NCBI RefSeq assembly: GCF_019795155.1
Contig: NZ_JAILYN010000033.1
Coordinates: 1-51,887 of the forward strand
Reading direction: 5' to 3'
Source: Marinobacterium arenosum
GTDB lineage: Bacteria; Pseudomonadota; Gammaproteobacteria; Pseudomonadales; Balneatricaceae
Length of the DNA stretch: 51,887 nucleotides
Of this stretch, positions 16,776 to 25,434 are shown in pieces. Numbering within the stretch: position 1 is the first letter of the stretch; each line of letters opens with the position of its first letter. The notes under the pieces are model-generated. The model was given only the letters and a program-made list of their open reading frames with translations, was not told the DNA's origin and did not search any database. A program made the position numbers and the translations under genes.

Positions 16776-17732
16776 TTATTCCTGGCCGATCTCGATCTCC
16801 GAGAGCAGCCACTCGTATTCGTCGGTAATCTCCGACAGGAAGCTGTCGTGCAGGATGGCACGGCAGTCACGGGCGATCATCCCCGGCAGGTCGCCCAACT
16901 CATGCTGACGGGTCACCAGGGTGATATTGCGGTAGAAGGACTCGTCCAGCGGCAGCAGCTTGACCTGGTGCTGGCGAATACCGCTCTGGAACAGGCACAG
17001 CGGCGAGGTGATGGTACAGCCGATGCCCGACGCCACCGCCGAAACCACCGCGAAGGAGTTATCCAGCTGCAGCCGTTGAGCGGATTCGCACTGTATGCGT
17101 CGCAGGTAACGTTCGACATCCTGACCGATCAACGAGCTGGCGCTGTAGCGGATGAAATCGTAACTGGCCATTACCGCATGGATATCCCCATCGCCCTGGT
17201 AATCGTTCGGCACCGCCAGCACAAAGGGTTCGCGCAGGATGCGATAGCGCAGCAGATCGGAATAGTTGTCCAGCGGATCGTCGGAGATGATCAGGTCCGC
17301 CTGGCGCGAGTTCAACATATGGGCGTGCAGGTGGGACTGACCGGTCACCACGGTCCAGTTCTGGGTCCGTTTTCGCACCACGTCGATCAGCGGTTTACCG
17401 ACCGCGGTGACGATCGAATCCACCAGCGCCACCTTCACATGACGCAGCAACTTGTAGTCCGCCTTACGCATCTCCTGGCTGGTCAGCCGGGCATCGCGCA
17501 GCAGATTGGTAGCCCGGTCGTAGAAGTAGCGACCGGCAGTGGTCACCTCCATTGGCCGGATGCTTCGATCCATCAGCTCGACCCTGAGCGATTCCTCAAG
17601 ATTGGCCAGGATCTGCGAGATCGACGACTGACTCATACCCAGCCGCTGACCGGCCAGGGTCATATTGCCGGTTTCGACCACCTGTACGAATACTTCCAGT
17701 GATTTCAGATCAAATCCGAATGACGATGCCAT
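16776..17732 (-). CDS. LysR-family transcriptional regulator
   Basis: A 318-residue LysR regulator. The start MASSFGFDLKSLEVFVQVVE follows GGAGGG at ideal spacing, so the long upstream extension of the frame is not coding. The HTH reads MTLAGQRLGMSQSSISQILA, and the effector domain has VALVDSIVTAVG and SAVASGIGCTITSPL. The DNA-binding half is typical. The Asp/Glu-rich end (EYEWLLSEIEIGQE) is slightly longer than average. No divergent partner gene is present; the target is unknown. Confidence 0.88.
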   Translation of the reverse strand: MASSFGFDLKSLEVFVQVVETGNMTLAGQRLGMSQSSISQILANLEESLRVELMDRSIRPMEVTTAGRYFYDRATNLLRDARLTSQEMRKADYKLLRHVKVALVDSIVTAVGKPLIDVVRKRTQNWTVVTGQSHLHAHMLNSRQADLIISDDPLDNYSDLLRYRILREPFVLAVPNDYQGDGDIHAVMASYDFIRYSASSLIGQDVERYLRRIQCESAQRLQLDNSFAVVSAVASGIGCTITSPLCLFQSGIRQHQVKLLPLDESFYRNITLVTRQHELGDLPGMIARDCRAILHDSFLSEITDEYEWLLSEIEIGQE

Positions 17733-18150
17733 AGTTCCCTCCGATGACCGGCCCATCGGTACTGATTGGTTTGTATTGTTTTTGTTATCGACGGCAGCAT
17801 TTCGCCACACCACCGGATATTGAAGACAGTACAGCTGACCGGCAGCAACAACAATTACCCGATGGTGCCCATCAGGTATTAAGTTTTCCGATAGTAATAT
17901 CCAAAAAGCGGCCCAACCACAAGGACCTGTACTATTTGGAGAGCAATGGCGCACTATCGAGCAGTGGCAAACGGTTGGGCCGGGACAGAATCAGCACTGT
18001 CAGGGGATTAGCTAGTGATCACGCATGAACAGAGTGTGCGGTCAGTATCAGCGAAACGACGGAGCCCGGCAAAAACCCATCAATTCCGCAGGCAGAACGC
18101 CATTAGCAAATTCAATAGTGGTGCCAGATCCGCCGTACTCAGCACGATCT
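17733..18150. other. 418-bp gene-free region with a wide inverted repeat
   Basis: No coding potential that I accept. CGGCCCAACC at 17909-17918 is repeated inverted as GGTTGGGCCG at 17973-17982, enclosing 54 bp. Inside and beside it, two near copies of GAGCAATGGCGCAC occur in direct orientation (17941 and 17960). The region is upstream of the LysR gene and downstream of the EamA gene. Confidence 0.4.
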
Positions 18151-19020
18151 TCACGCCGTGGCGCTGCCCGGAACACGCCGCCCTTGCATCGCCAGCAAGC
18201 CGGCCGCGACCACTACCAGCATTCCCAACCAACTATGCAACGCCAACAGTTCGTGCCACAGCAACCAGCCGAACAGAGCGGCAAAGGCTACCGAAGCGTA
18301 GGTGAACGGCCCCAACTGACCGGCCGGTGCCAATCCGTAGGCGCGGCTCAGCAATAGCTGAGCCAGCGTCGAGGTACTCGCCATCAGCGCCAACCAGAGC
18401 CATTGCGACAGAGTCGGATTCACCCAGCTCCAGAGCGCCGGCAGCAGCGAGATCAGGGTACTGAACAGGGCAAAATAGAACACGATCCGCCGGGCCGGCT
18501 CACTGCCGCTCATCCGCCGGATCACCACCTTGGCCAGCGCGCCGAGCATTGCCCCGCAGAGTGCCACCAGCAGCGCCAAATCGAGCGCACCGGCGGTCGG
18601 ATTGAGGATTAGGAACACCCCGCCGAACCCCACCGCGATGGCCAGTTTCGCCATAGAGGGAATCCGCTCGCCCAGCCACCAGAACGCGAACAGCGGCATG
18701 AAGAACGGTGCGGTCTGCTTCATCAGCGCCGCCTGGGCCAGCGGCAGCTGAGCCCAGGAGTAATAGAGGCAGCTCATCGCCGCCACGCCGATCGCGGCCC
18801 GCATCAGGTGGAAACGCAGCTGATCGGTCTTCACCGCCGACAACCCGTTGCGCATCAGCCAGGGCAGTAACAGCAGCAGGCCGAACAGGTTACGCACAAA
18901 GACCACCTGCTCGGTTGGCAGCTCGCCGCCGAGCTGCTTGACCACCATCCCGGAGGCGACCAGCAAGAGCTCCGACACCAGGATCAGCAGGGCGCCGCGC
19001 GACAGGTTATGACTGTGCAT
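18151..19020 (-). CDS. EamA-family (DMT superfamily) transporter
   Basis: A 289-residue inner-membrane protein with about ten spans arranged as two EamA repeats. The first repeat includes FVRNLFGLLLLLPWL and MKQTAPFFMPLFAFWWLGE, and the second ends YASVAFAALFGWLLWHE. Such proteins export metabolites or amino acids; the substrate is unknown. It starts 66 bp after the M16 protease gene on the same strand and may be co-transcribed. A GC-rich palindrome in that gap (GCGCCCGACGGGCGC) lacks a T-run. Confidence 0.85.
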   Translation of the reverse strand: MHSHNLSRGALLILVSELLLVASGMVVKQLGGELPTEQVVFVRNLFGLLLLLPWLMRNGLSAVKTDQLRFHLMRAAIGVAAMSCLYYSWAQLPLAQAALMKQTAPFFMPLFAFWWLGERIPSMAKLAIAVGFGGVFLILNPTAGALDLALLVALCGAMLGALAKVVIRRMSGSEPARRIVFYFALFSTLISLLPALWSWVNPTLSQWLWLALMASTSTLAQLLLSRAYGLAPAGQLGPFTYASVAFAALFGWLLWHELLALHSWLGMLVVVAAGLLAMQGRRVPGSATA

Positions 19021-19086
19021 GCAGGGATTCCGGGAGCGCCCGACGGGCGCCCCCTCTGTCAGTGGCTGAGGTTGCGAATCCGCTGA

Positions 19087-21999
19087 TCAGATCGCAATGA
19101 CTTGGTAGCTGCCGGCCAGTTTTTCCGCCGCGGCCGGGCTGGTGACCACCGCGATGCTGGCGTGCTCCGGTTTCAGGTAAGTTGCGGCAACCCGTTTCAG
19201 GTCATCAAGTGTCACCTGCAGAATACGCTGGCGGAAGGCCTTGCGTTGTTCCGGGGTACGGCCGAACAGCGCGCTATGATAGGCCTGCTTGGCTTCACCG
19301 GCCGGCGAACCCGGCTTATCGATCGAGCTGACCACGCCGAGAATCGCCTCCTCCAGCTTTTGCGGGTCGTGTTCGGTCTGCTGCAACCATTCCAGCGACT
19401 GGTCGAAATCGGCCAGGGTCTCCTCCAGACGCGGATCGCGATAGGAGAAGAAGCGGAACGCGGCATCGCCGGAATCCTGCCCGGCGCCGGAGCCATAGGC
19501 ACCGCCCTGCTCGCGGATGGCACGGTGCAGGTAGCCGTTACGCAGGAAGTCACCCAGTACCGTCAGTGCGGCGGAGTCCGGATGGTCGACCGGCACGGTC
19601 GGGTACGCCTTGGCGCAGAAGTTGACCTGGGTGCTGGTGGTCCACAACTGCTTCACAGAGTCACGCACCGGCGGCAGCTCCAGCAGCTCCGCCGCCGCCT
19701 TCTGCGGCTGCCAACTGTGCGCCAGGCTGTCGAGCAGCGCCTGGCGGTGCTCCTCTTCGGCCACCAGCAGGAAGCGGCGCGGCGCAGCGATCAGCTTCCG
19801 GTGGATCGCCTTCATCCGATCGGCCAACTGCTGCAGCGCGGCTTCATCGGCCAAGGACTCGTCCAACTGCTTGATAAAGTGAATGCTGGCCAGCCCCTTG
19901 CTCTGGTGGCTCTGCAGCGCCGCCGGGCTCATCATCGCCGACGCCGCCATCATCGCCAGCGAATGACCGTGGCCGGTGATACTCTGCTCCTTGCGGGTAC
20001 GCTGCTGGGCAACGATCTCGCGCAGCCGCTTCAGCTCGTCAAAGCGGGCCTTGAACAGGGTTTCGTTCATCAGCTCGGTCAACTCGGCCTGCTTGGCGGT
20101 CAACGCCTTACCGGACAGGGTAAAGAAACTGGCGACCCGCTGTTCGTCATCCACCGCGCCGCGCATCGACGCAAACGCATGCAGACCGCCGGTCACCTGG
20201 GCCTGGTACTGCTGGTTCTGCTGGTAGTCGCGGTCACCGCAGCCCAACTCGGTCAGGCAGTAACTGAACAGCGGCAGCAGCTGCAGCTCATCATCGCTCA
20301 GCGCCGGCAGGTCAAAGATCACCTGTTGGTAGACCAGGCCATTGGTGCCCTGGCTGTACCAGCAGGTCTGCAGCCCGGGCAGCACGTCGTCATCACCATG
20401 CGGGATTCGCATCTCCGCCGGCACATCGCTGATGGTGACCTTCGGCAGCAGGCTTTCGTCGTCGACCTGTATCTGGCGATTATTCAACGCCTCGGTGCGC
20501 TCGATCACCGCCTGTTTCTCCGCCTCGTCCATCTGCGCGGCCATGGCGGCCAACAGGGCTTGTTCCGCGGCGTCCCGACGCTGGGCCAGCTCCCGGTCGG
20601 GGCGCAGGGTGACCCGGATCCGATGCGGATTATCCAGCAGCCACTGTTTCACCAGCGACTGGATGAAATCCGGCTGCTTGATCTGTTCGCGCAGCTTTTC
20701 CAGTACTGGATCCAGATTCAGCAGTGCAATCGGGTCGCCACGGTGGATCGCCGACGACAGCGACGACAGGATCAGGTTCATGCCATAGGGATAACCGTCG
20801 CCGCTGATCTCGCGCTGCGCCAGTTCCAACTGATGCAGCTGGGCCTCCAGCATCTCCTGGGGCACCCCCTGCTCGGCAACCTGTTGCAGAGTATCGAGCA
20901 CCAGCTGTTCGAAACCGGCAGCGGACTCGGGCTCACTGCCCTCCAGGCCACACATGAAGCTCATCTCACGGTTGGAGTCTTCCAACCCGCACAACGGCGA
21001 TGGCGCGCTGCCCAGATCGGTGGATTCCAGCGCATGGCGCAACGGCGAGGCGCTGTTGTCCAGCAACACCCGCGTCAGCAGGTGCGCCTTGAGCTGCTCC
21101 TCAAGATCGATCGAATGCCCCAGCAGCCAGCCCATTACGTGGTGGGTCTTGGCGGCGGTATCGTCCTGGTCCAGCGCGTAAGCTTCTTCCACCCGCACCG
21201 GCGCGTGGTAGCGCTTCTCATCCTCGACAACGATCTGGCTGTCCAGCTTGTCGAAACGGGCCAGCGCCTGGCTGTCGATGCGCTGCTGCAGGTCGCTGAC
21301 CGGCAGGTCGCCGAAGGTCATGAAGACCGCATTGGACGGATGGTAGTGGGATTTGTAGAACTCGATCAGTTCGTCATAGCTCAGATCGGTAATACAGTCC
21401 GGTTCGCCACCGCTGTTGAAATGGTAGGTAGTGGTCGGGAACAGGTACTTACTGACCGTCTGCCATAGGGTCGACACCGGAGAGCTCATCGCGCCCTTCA
21501 TCTCGTTCAGCACCACCCCTTTATAGGTGAGCGGCGAGTTCGGATTGTCGGGCTCGGAAAATTCAACACGGTGCCCCTCCTGGGCGAAGTCCAGCGGGTC
21601 CAGGCGGGAGAAGAATACCGCGTCCAGGTAGACATCCAGCAGGTTGTAGAAATCCTTCGGATTCTGACTGGCAAACGGATAGGCGGTCCAGTCGCTGCTG
21701 GTGAAAGCGTTCATGAAGGTGTTCAGTGAACGCCGGGTCATCATAAAGAACGGATCACGTACCGGGTATTTTTCGCTGCCGCACAGCGCCGTGTGCTCCA
21801 GGATATGGGCCACCCCGGTCGAGTCCATCGGCACCGTCCGAAAGGCAACCAGAAACACATTTTCCTGATGTTCGGCGGCCAGATGATAGTGCATGGCACC
21901 GGTTTTGATGTGCTGGTACTCAGCGACATCCAGGCCGAGAGAATCAATGCGCTGGGTGCGGATGAACCGGAAGCTGTCGTGATGCTGGGTGGAATCCAT
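19087..21999 (-). CDS. M16C metalloprotease (PreP-like, insulinase family)
   Basis: A 970-residue zinc peptidase of the pitrilysin/insulinase superfamily, subfamily M16C (presequence-protease type). The inverted zinc motif HILEH is at residues 65-69, and the third ligand Glu is in VVLNEMKGAM near residue 145. Four homologous halves are expected for this length. C-terminal landmarks are EQGGAYGSGAG and FFSYRDPRLEETL. There is no signal peptide, so it is probably cytoplasmic and degrades small peptides. The ATG follows GAGG. Its 5' flank contains two adjacent hairpins (22061-22072 and 22079-22097). Confidence 0.92.
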   Translation of the reverse strand: MDSTQHHDSFRFIRTQRIDSLGLDVAEYQHIKTGAMHYHLAAEHQENVFLVAFRTVPMDSTGVAHILEHTALCGSEKYPVRDPFFMMTRRSLNTFMNAFTSSDWTAYPFASQNPKDFYNLLDVYLDAVFFSRLDPLDFAQEGHRVEFSEPDNPNSPLTYKGVVLNEMKGAMSSPVSTLWQTVSKYLFPTTTYHFNSGGEPDCITDLSYDELIEFYKSHYHPSNAVFMTFGDLPVSDLQQRIDSQALARFDKLDSQIVVEDEKRYHAPVRVEEAYALDQDDTAAKTHHVMGWLLGHSIDLEEQLKAHLLTRVLLDNSASPLRHALESTDLGSAPSPLCGLEDSNREMSFMCGLEGSEPESAAGFEQLVLDTLQQVAEQGVPQEMLEAQLHQLELAQREISGDGYPYGMNLILSSLSSAIHRGDPIALLNLDPVLEKLREQIKQPDFIQSLVKQWLLDNPHRIRVTLRPDRELAQRRDAAEQALLAAMAAQMDEAEKQAVIERTEALNNRQIQVDDESLLPKVTISDVPAEMRIPHGDDDVLPGLQTCWYSQGTNGLVYQQVIFDLPALSDDELQLLPLFSYCLTELGCGDRDYQQNQQYQAQVTGGLHAFASMRGAVDDEQRVASFFTLSGKALTAKQAELTELMNETLFKARFDELKRLREIVAQQRTRKEQSITGHGHSLAMMAASAMMSPAALQSHQSKGLASIHFIKQLDESLADEAALQQLADRMKAIHRKLIAAPRRFLLVAEEEHRQALLDSLAHSWQPQKAAAELLELPPVRDSVKQLWTTSTQVNFCAKAYPTVPVDHPDSAALTVLGDFLRNGYLHRAIREQGGAYGSGAGQDSGDAAFRFFSYRDPRLEETLADFDQSLEWLQQTEHDPQKLEEAILGVVSSIDKPGSPAGEAKQAYHSALFGRTPEQRKAFRQRILQVTLDDLKRVAATYLKPEHASIAVVTSPAAAEKLAGSYQVIAI

Positions 22000-22338
22000 A
22001 AACCGTATAACCTCATTGTATCCGGGAGGCGGAGCGATCGCCGGTCAAGGCGCCCCTCAGCATCCCGAGAGAATGCTTGGCGACAGCCCTTGTCGCCCTG
22101 ATCTTTCAAAATATAGCTACTGGCATTGTATCGGCTTGGCAGCGCCTTTCAAAAAACTGTTGCATTGCCGGGCTACACTCTAAGTCCGGGTTGAGCAGAC
22201 CCGATTGAAAAAACAACAAGTGCACCGCCAAAAAGGCTAGATATAGCCGCTAAAAAACAAACCAACTCAACCAGATAAAACACAATAACATATTGATATT
22301 ATGTCATTTTTTCTATGAAAGCCAACAGGTGCATCGCA

Positions 22339-22416
22339 TTGTGCGACGCACAATACAGCTGTTGACAGGTTATTTTTTAGCCACTATATTAAGACCAAAT
22401 TGCTGCAACGCACAAT
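22339..22416 (+). promoter_or_regulatory. Candidate PhaR-type operators flanking the phasin promoter
   Basis: TTGTGCGACGCACAA (22339-22353) is a perfect palindrome. Its right part, TGCGACGCACAAT (22342-22354), recurs with one change as TGCAACGCACAAT at 22404-22416. The copies bracket the -35/-10 elements of the phasin promoter. Phasin genes are commonly repressed by PhaR, which binds TGC-rich sequences. That PhaR is the ligand here is inference. Confidence 0.5.
22362..22390 (+). promoter_or_regulatory. Sigma-70 promoter of the phasin gene
   Basis: A perfect -35 TTGACA (22362-22367), a 17-bp spacer and a -10 TATATT (22385-22390), placed 60 bp before the phasin start codon. This is the best consensus promoter seen in the window. 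Confidence 0.85.
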
Positions 22417-22449
22417 TACCCCCTATTGCTGCTACCGAGGATGACCGAT

Positions 22450-22992
22450 ATGTACCAAGACATGATGAAAGATATGAAGGACCAGATGAAGCCGGTTGTA
22501 GATATGGCAGATATCAATAAGAAGACAGCTGAAAAGCTGTTCGCGCTGCAGTCTGAGTATGTCTCCGATTTCGTCAACTCCAGCCTGGAACAGGTACGCG
22601 CGCTGACCGAAGCCCGCGATCCGAAGCAGGTGGTGGAACTGCAGGTCAACTACTTCAAGCAGCTGGAATCCAAAATGACCGAGGTTGCCGAGAAAGAGCT
22701 GGCAGCCATGACGGAAGCCAAGGATCAGTTCACCAATATCTTCGAAAGCAGCTTTGCCGACATGGGCGAAATGCCGTATTTCAAGCAGTTCGCCGACATG
22801 GGTGAAATGCCGTATTTCAAGCAGTTCTCAGAGATGGGTGAAATGCCCTACTTCAAGCAGTTCGCTGACATGATGCAGCCGCAGAACAGCAACGCCGCTG
22901 AGGAGAAGGAAGTCAAGAAAGCACCGGCTAAGCGCAAGACCGCTGTAACTTCCAGCGTCAGTGCGGCCACCAGCACTGCTGCCGCATCCTGA
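22450..22992 (+). CDS. Phasin (PHA granule-associated protein) with tandem repeats
   Basis: A 180-residue amphipathic, helix-rich phasin that would coat polyhydroxyalkanoate granules. The start MYQDMMKDMKDQMKP is set by GAGGA eight bases upstream. An ATG nine bases earlier lies on the ribosome site itself. The helical phasin core (KLFALQSEYVSDFVNSSLEQ, then PKQVVELQVNYFKQL) spans residues 25-95. It is followed by three tandem 12-residue repeats (102-137) of the type FADMGEMPYFKQ, and a Lys/Ala/Ser tail (KKAPAKRKTAV) resembling the nucleic-acid-binding tails of PhaF-like proteins. It is a single gene with a strong promoter and terminator, fitting an abundant storage protein. Confidence 0.9.
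   Translation: MYQDMMKDMKDQMKPVVDMADINKKTAEKLFALQSEYVSDFVNSSLEQVRALTEARDPKQVVELQVNYFKQLESKMTEVAEKELAAMTEAKDQFTNIFESSFADMGEMPYFKQFADMGEMPYFKQFSEMGEMPYFKQFADMMQPQNSNAAEEKEVKKAPAKRKTAVTSSVSAATSTAAAS
22753..22860 (+). repeat. Three 36-bp in-frame tandem repeats inside the phasin gene
   Basis: Three consecutive copies encode FADMGEMPYFKQ, FADMGEMPYFKQ and FSEMGEMPYFKQ, then the start of a fourth (FADM). The copies differ at the DNA level by silent and conservative changes, so the array is not brand new and is selected as protein. Confidence 0.95.
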
Positions 22993-23015
22993 TTCAATTT
23001 TTGTTATGCGCTCTT

Positions 23016-23041
23016 AGGGACCCTGCGGGGTCCCTTTTTTG
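23016..23041 (+). terminator. Rho-independent terminator of the phasin gene
   Basis: An 8-bp stem AGGGACCC / GGGTCCCT with a TGCG loop, followed directly by six T residues, 24 bp after the phasin stop codon. Confidence 0.92.
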
Positions 23042-23069
23042 TTGTTAGTCCTGAGTCAACAGAGATCCC

Positions 23070-23093
23070 GTAGCAGCTCGCTCCACGAGCGAC
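23070..23093. repeat. REP-like element
   Basis: GTAGCAGCTCGCTCCACGAG plus CGAC forms a REP-type palindrome (CTCG/CGAG arms) in the gap between the phasin and UbiF-like genes. It is related to the elements near 6436 and 49952. Confidence 0.65.
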
Positions 23094-23185
23094 AGGCTGC
23101 CGATCCACGATATTATGGGCAGCCCGGCCGGAGACCCACCTGCAAGGAAAGGTCAGCCGGGTGATCGCGGAGGATATCCAAAAAA

Positions 23186-24412
23186 TCAGTGCTGGATCGG
23201 CTGCAGCCGGGCCAGTGCCGGCAACGGCCCCTCCAACCCCATGGCGAACGCCATCACCTTGTTCTTGGCCGGTCCGACCCGCTCGGCAACGCCGAGGCCG
23301 ATATTGCGCAGCACCTTCAACGGTATGATGTCGTTGCTGAACACCCGATAGAAACTGTCCATCAGCTGCATCATCAGCAGGTTGTGCTGGCGGCGCGCCT
23401 TCTCGTACTGCTTCAGCACCTCCAGCGAGGTGAAGTCTTCGCCATAACGGCACGCTTCCCAGACGGTTTCCGCCAGTGCAGCGGCATCCAGCAGGCCGAT
23501 ATTGACCCCCTGCCCAGCCAGCGGGTGGATCATATGGGCCGCGTCACCAACCAGCGCCACACCCTCCAGCACATATTGCTGGGCGTGCTGGCGGCGCAAC
23601 GGGAAGAAACCGCGCTCCAACAACTGATCGATTCTGCCAAGCGTTTCCGGGAAGGTTTCCACCAGCTCCGCCATAAAGGCATCATCCGGCTGCGCCATCA
23701 GGCGCTTCACTTCGTTCGGGGTGTTGTACCAGACCAGCGAAGCATGCGGGCCGTTCAGCGGCAGAAACGCCAGCGGGCCGGTCGGGGTGAACTGCTGCCA
23801 GGTGATATCCTGCTGCGGATAGCCGGTCACCACCGAGGCGACCAGCGCATGCTGCTCATAATCCCACTTGGTGACGCCGATACCCGCCGCCTGGCGCACC
23901 CGGGACTCGCCGCCATCGGCCGCAACCAGTAACCGACCGATCAGCTCGCGGCCGTCACTCAAGCGAACCACGCTGGCGCCGGGCGCATAGTCGATCGCCT
24001 CGGTGCTGGCCGGGCAGATCAGATCGACGTTATCGAAGGCTTTCAGCCGCTCCAGCAGAGCCAACTGCACCACCCGGTTCTCGACGATATGACCGAGCTG
24101 CGCATGGCCACCGTCAGCGGCACGGAATTCGGTGGCAGCCTTGCTTTCACTGGCTTCCCAGACCTTCATCCGCTGGTAGGGACAGCTACGACGACTGACA
24201 ATGCCCGGCCAGGCGCCGATCATTTCCAGGATGTTCTGCGACGCAACGCTCAGCGCCGACACCCGCAGATCGTGGGGCTGCTCGGCATCGAACGGCTGCG
24301 GAAAGCGATTTTCCAGCACCGCTATCGACAGATCGCTGCCACCCAACGCACAGGCCACGGCCGCACCGACCATACCCCCACCCACAATAAGAACGTCGTA
24401 ACGGTTTTCCAT
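23186..24412 (-). CDS. ubiF: UbiF-like FAD-dependent ubiquinone biosynthesis hydroxylase
   Basis: A 408-residue flavoprotein monooxygenase of the UbiH/UbiF/UbiI family, which hydroxylates the ubiquinone ring. The N-terminal Rossmann motif is VLIVGGGMVGAAVA. LRVSALSVASQNIL and CPYQRMKVWE follow, then the ADGGESRVRQAAGI segment and the second FAD motif GDAAHMIHPLAGQGVNIGLLD. The spacing, including the C-terminal PLKVLRNIGLGVAERVG, resembles E. coli UbiF (C6 hydroxylase) more than UbiH or UbiI, but paralogue assignment within this family is uncertain. The ATG at 24412 starts directly at MENRYDVLIVGGG; an upstream open extension is ignored. Confidence 0.85.
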   Translation of the reverse strand: MENRYDVLIVGGGMVGAAVACALGGSDLSIAVLENRFPQPFDAEQPHDLRVSALSVASQNILEMIGAWPGIVSRRSCPYQRMKVWEASESKAATEFRAADGGHAQLGHIVENRVVQLALLERLKAFDNVDLICPASTEAIDYAPGASVVRLSDGRELIGRLLVAADGGESRVRQAAGIGVTKWDYEQHALVASVVTGYPQQDITWQQFTPTGPLAFLPLNGPHASLVWYNTPNEVKRLMAQPDDAFMAELVETFPETLGRIDQLLERGFFPLRRQHAQQYVLEGVALVGDAAHMIHPLAGQGVNIGLLDAAALAETVWEACRYGEDFTSLEVLKQYEKARRQHNLLMMQLMDSFYRVFSNDIIPLKVLRNIGLGVAERVGPAKNKVMAFAMGLEGPLPALARLQPIQH

Positions 24413-24508
24413 CCGGACTACACCAGCTAACTCAAAGATGGCGGCCAGTATACCGGAAGCGGACCGGCGGCGCTTGAGTAGGGTCAATGGGGGGGGTAGC
24501 GGCGAATA

Positions 24509-24844
24509 TCAATCGACAGTCGGCCTATTGGCCGGCTTAAAAAACACCACCCGATCCGCCTCGATATTCTTCTTGAACTGCTCCGGCACCTCGTCCCAAA
24601 TAAACAGATCAACCCGAAACGGCAAGTAACTCTCCTCCAGGGCTTCCCTCAGTTTGAGCACCTGGAGCTTCTGCTCGGAGCTGGCGAACACCACCATGTC
24701 CAGATCGGAGTGCGGCTTGGAGGTCCGCTTCACACGCGAGCCATACAGCCAGACTTCGGTATTCGGCAGATAGCGACCGAGCAGGTCCAGAATCTCTTTC
24801 CGCTGGGAGGGGGTCAGATCTATTTCATCCGACTTGGCAACCAT
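24509..24844 (-). CDS. MNT-domain nucleotidyltransferase, probable MntA-type antitoxin
   Basis: A 111-residue minimal nucleotidyltransferase. The catalytic motif GSx10DxD is exact: G35-S36, then ten residues, then D47-L-D49 (GSRVKRTSKPHSDLD). A third acidic residue lies in FRVDLFIWDE. Its ATG overlaps the stop of the preceding HEPN gene in TAATG, so the two are translationally coupled. In characterised MntA/HepT systems this enzyme adds AMP to a tyrosine of the HEPN toxin and neutralises it. The older name for such pairs is nucleotidyltransferase with substrate-binding protein. The toxin-antitoxin function is inferred from motifs and gene order. Confidence 0.85.
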   Translation of the reverse strand: MVAKSDEIDLTPSQRKEILDLLGRYLPNTEVWLYGSRVKRTSKPHSDLDMVVFASSEQKLQVLKLREALEESYLPFRVDLFIWDEVPEQFKKNIEADRVVFFKPANRPTVD

Positions 24845-25260
24845 TACGCCCAACGCTCCCCGCTCAGGGTTTGATACAGGGCGACCGCATCGTTAATAAA
24901 GTCACTCATCAGCGCCAGGGCCTCCTTGGCTTTTTCTCCGCTGTAATCATGCGAAGTGCTTACGCGCGCACCGGCGTATTTCAGCCAAGCTTCAATGGGC
25001 GTCGGAAGCAGATTGTTTTCATTGGCAAGACGTAAGACCGGGTTGGGGCCATTAGGCACCTCCGGCAAGCCGATCTCTTCCGATAAATAGCGTTTCAGCA
25101 CCTTCCACAAGCAATCCCAACAGGTTTCGAAGCGCTGGATTACCGATTCTGCTACCGCCTCCTTAATCAGCTCCGGCATGTTTTCATCCAGAGTGCAGTG
25201 GTTTTCAAACTGCACTTGCAGATGTTTTAGTGCCTTCTGAAGTTTGTCATATTCAATCAT
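24844..25260 (-). CDS. HEPN-domain protein, probable HepT-type toxin (HI0074-like)
   Basis: A 138-residue all-helical protein of the nucleotidyltransferase substrate-binding/HEPN class. It carries the RNase-type motif Rx4HxY: R99, H104, Y106 in RVSTSHDYS. In HepT toxins the Arg and His cut RNA and the Tyr is the AMP-acceptor site used by MntA. The N-terminal region (ESVIQRFETCWDCLWKVLKR) matches HI0074-type proteins. I start it at the ATG at 25260 because GGAG lies eight bases upstream; a longer frame exists. It is the first gene of the pair, toxin before antitoxin, as is common for MntA/HepT. Confidence 0.85.
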   Translation of the reverse strand: MIEYDKLQKALKHLQVQFENHCTLDENMPELIKEAVAESVIQRFETCWDCLWKVLKRYLSEEIGLPEVPNGPNPVLRLANENNLLPTPIEAWLKYAGARVSTSHDYSGEKAKEALALMSDFINDAVALYQTLSGERWA

Positions 25261-25434
25261 GACTAGGTCTCCACCCACGAAATCTCGAAATGTATTAGGC
25301 AAATTGCACCACAACGTCTTACAGGCACGAAAAAGTCACTCATGAGCGAGTTGCCGTCCAGTTGCGTATTCAGGTCGGTCATTTTGTGTCCTTAAATCTT
25401 GTCTACTCAGGGCGCCGGATTGGGGCGACTCAGG

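Larger units (their letters stand above)
22000..22449. promoter_or_regulatory. Divergent control region between M16C gene and phasin gene
   Basis: A 450-bp gene-free spacer. The left part has hairpins GGCGACA-N5-TGTCGCC (22079-22097) and AGCAT/ATGCT (22059-22077) in the M16C leader. The right part is AT-rich with an imperfect palindrome TAACATA-N7-TATGTCA (22286-22306), a strong promoter, and repeated TGCRACGCACAAT motifs described separately. Confidence 0.6.

Noticed and set aside
19031-19054. Terminator between the M16C protease and EamA genes
   Set aside because: GC-rich palindrome without a T-run and effectively no loop.
19102-21468. 788-codon open frame on the plus strand
   Set aside because: Antisense shadow of the M16C protease gene; Gln/Arg/Leu-rich without domain features.
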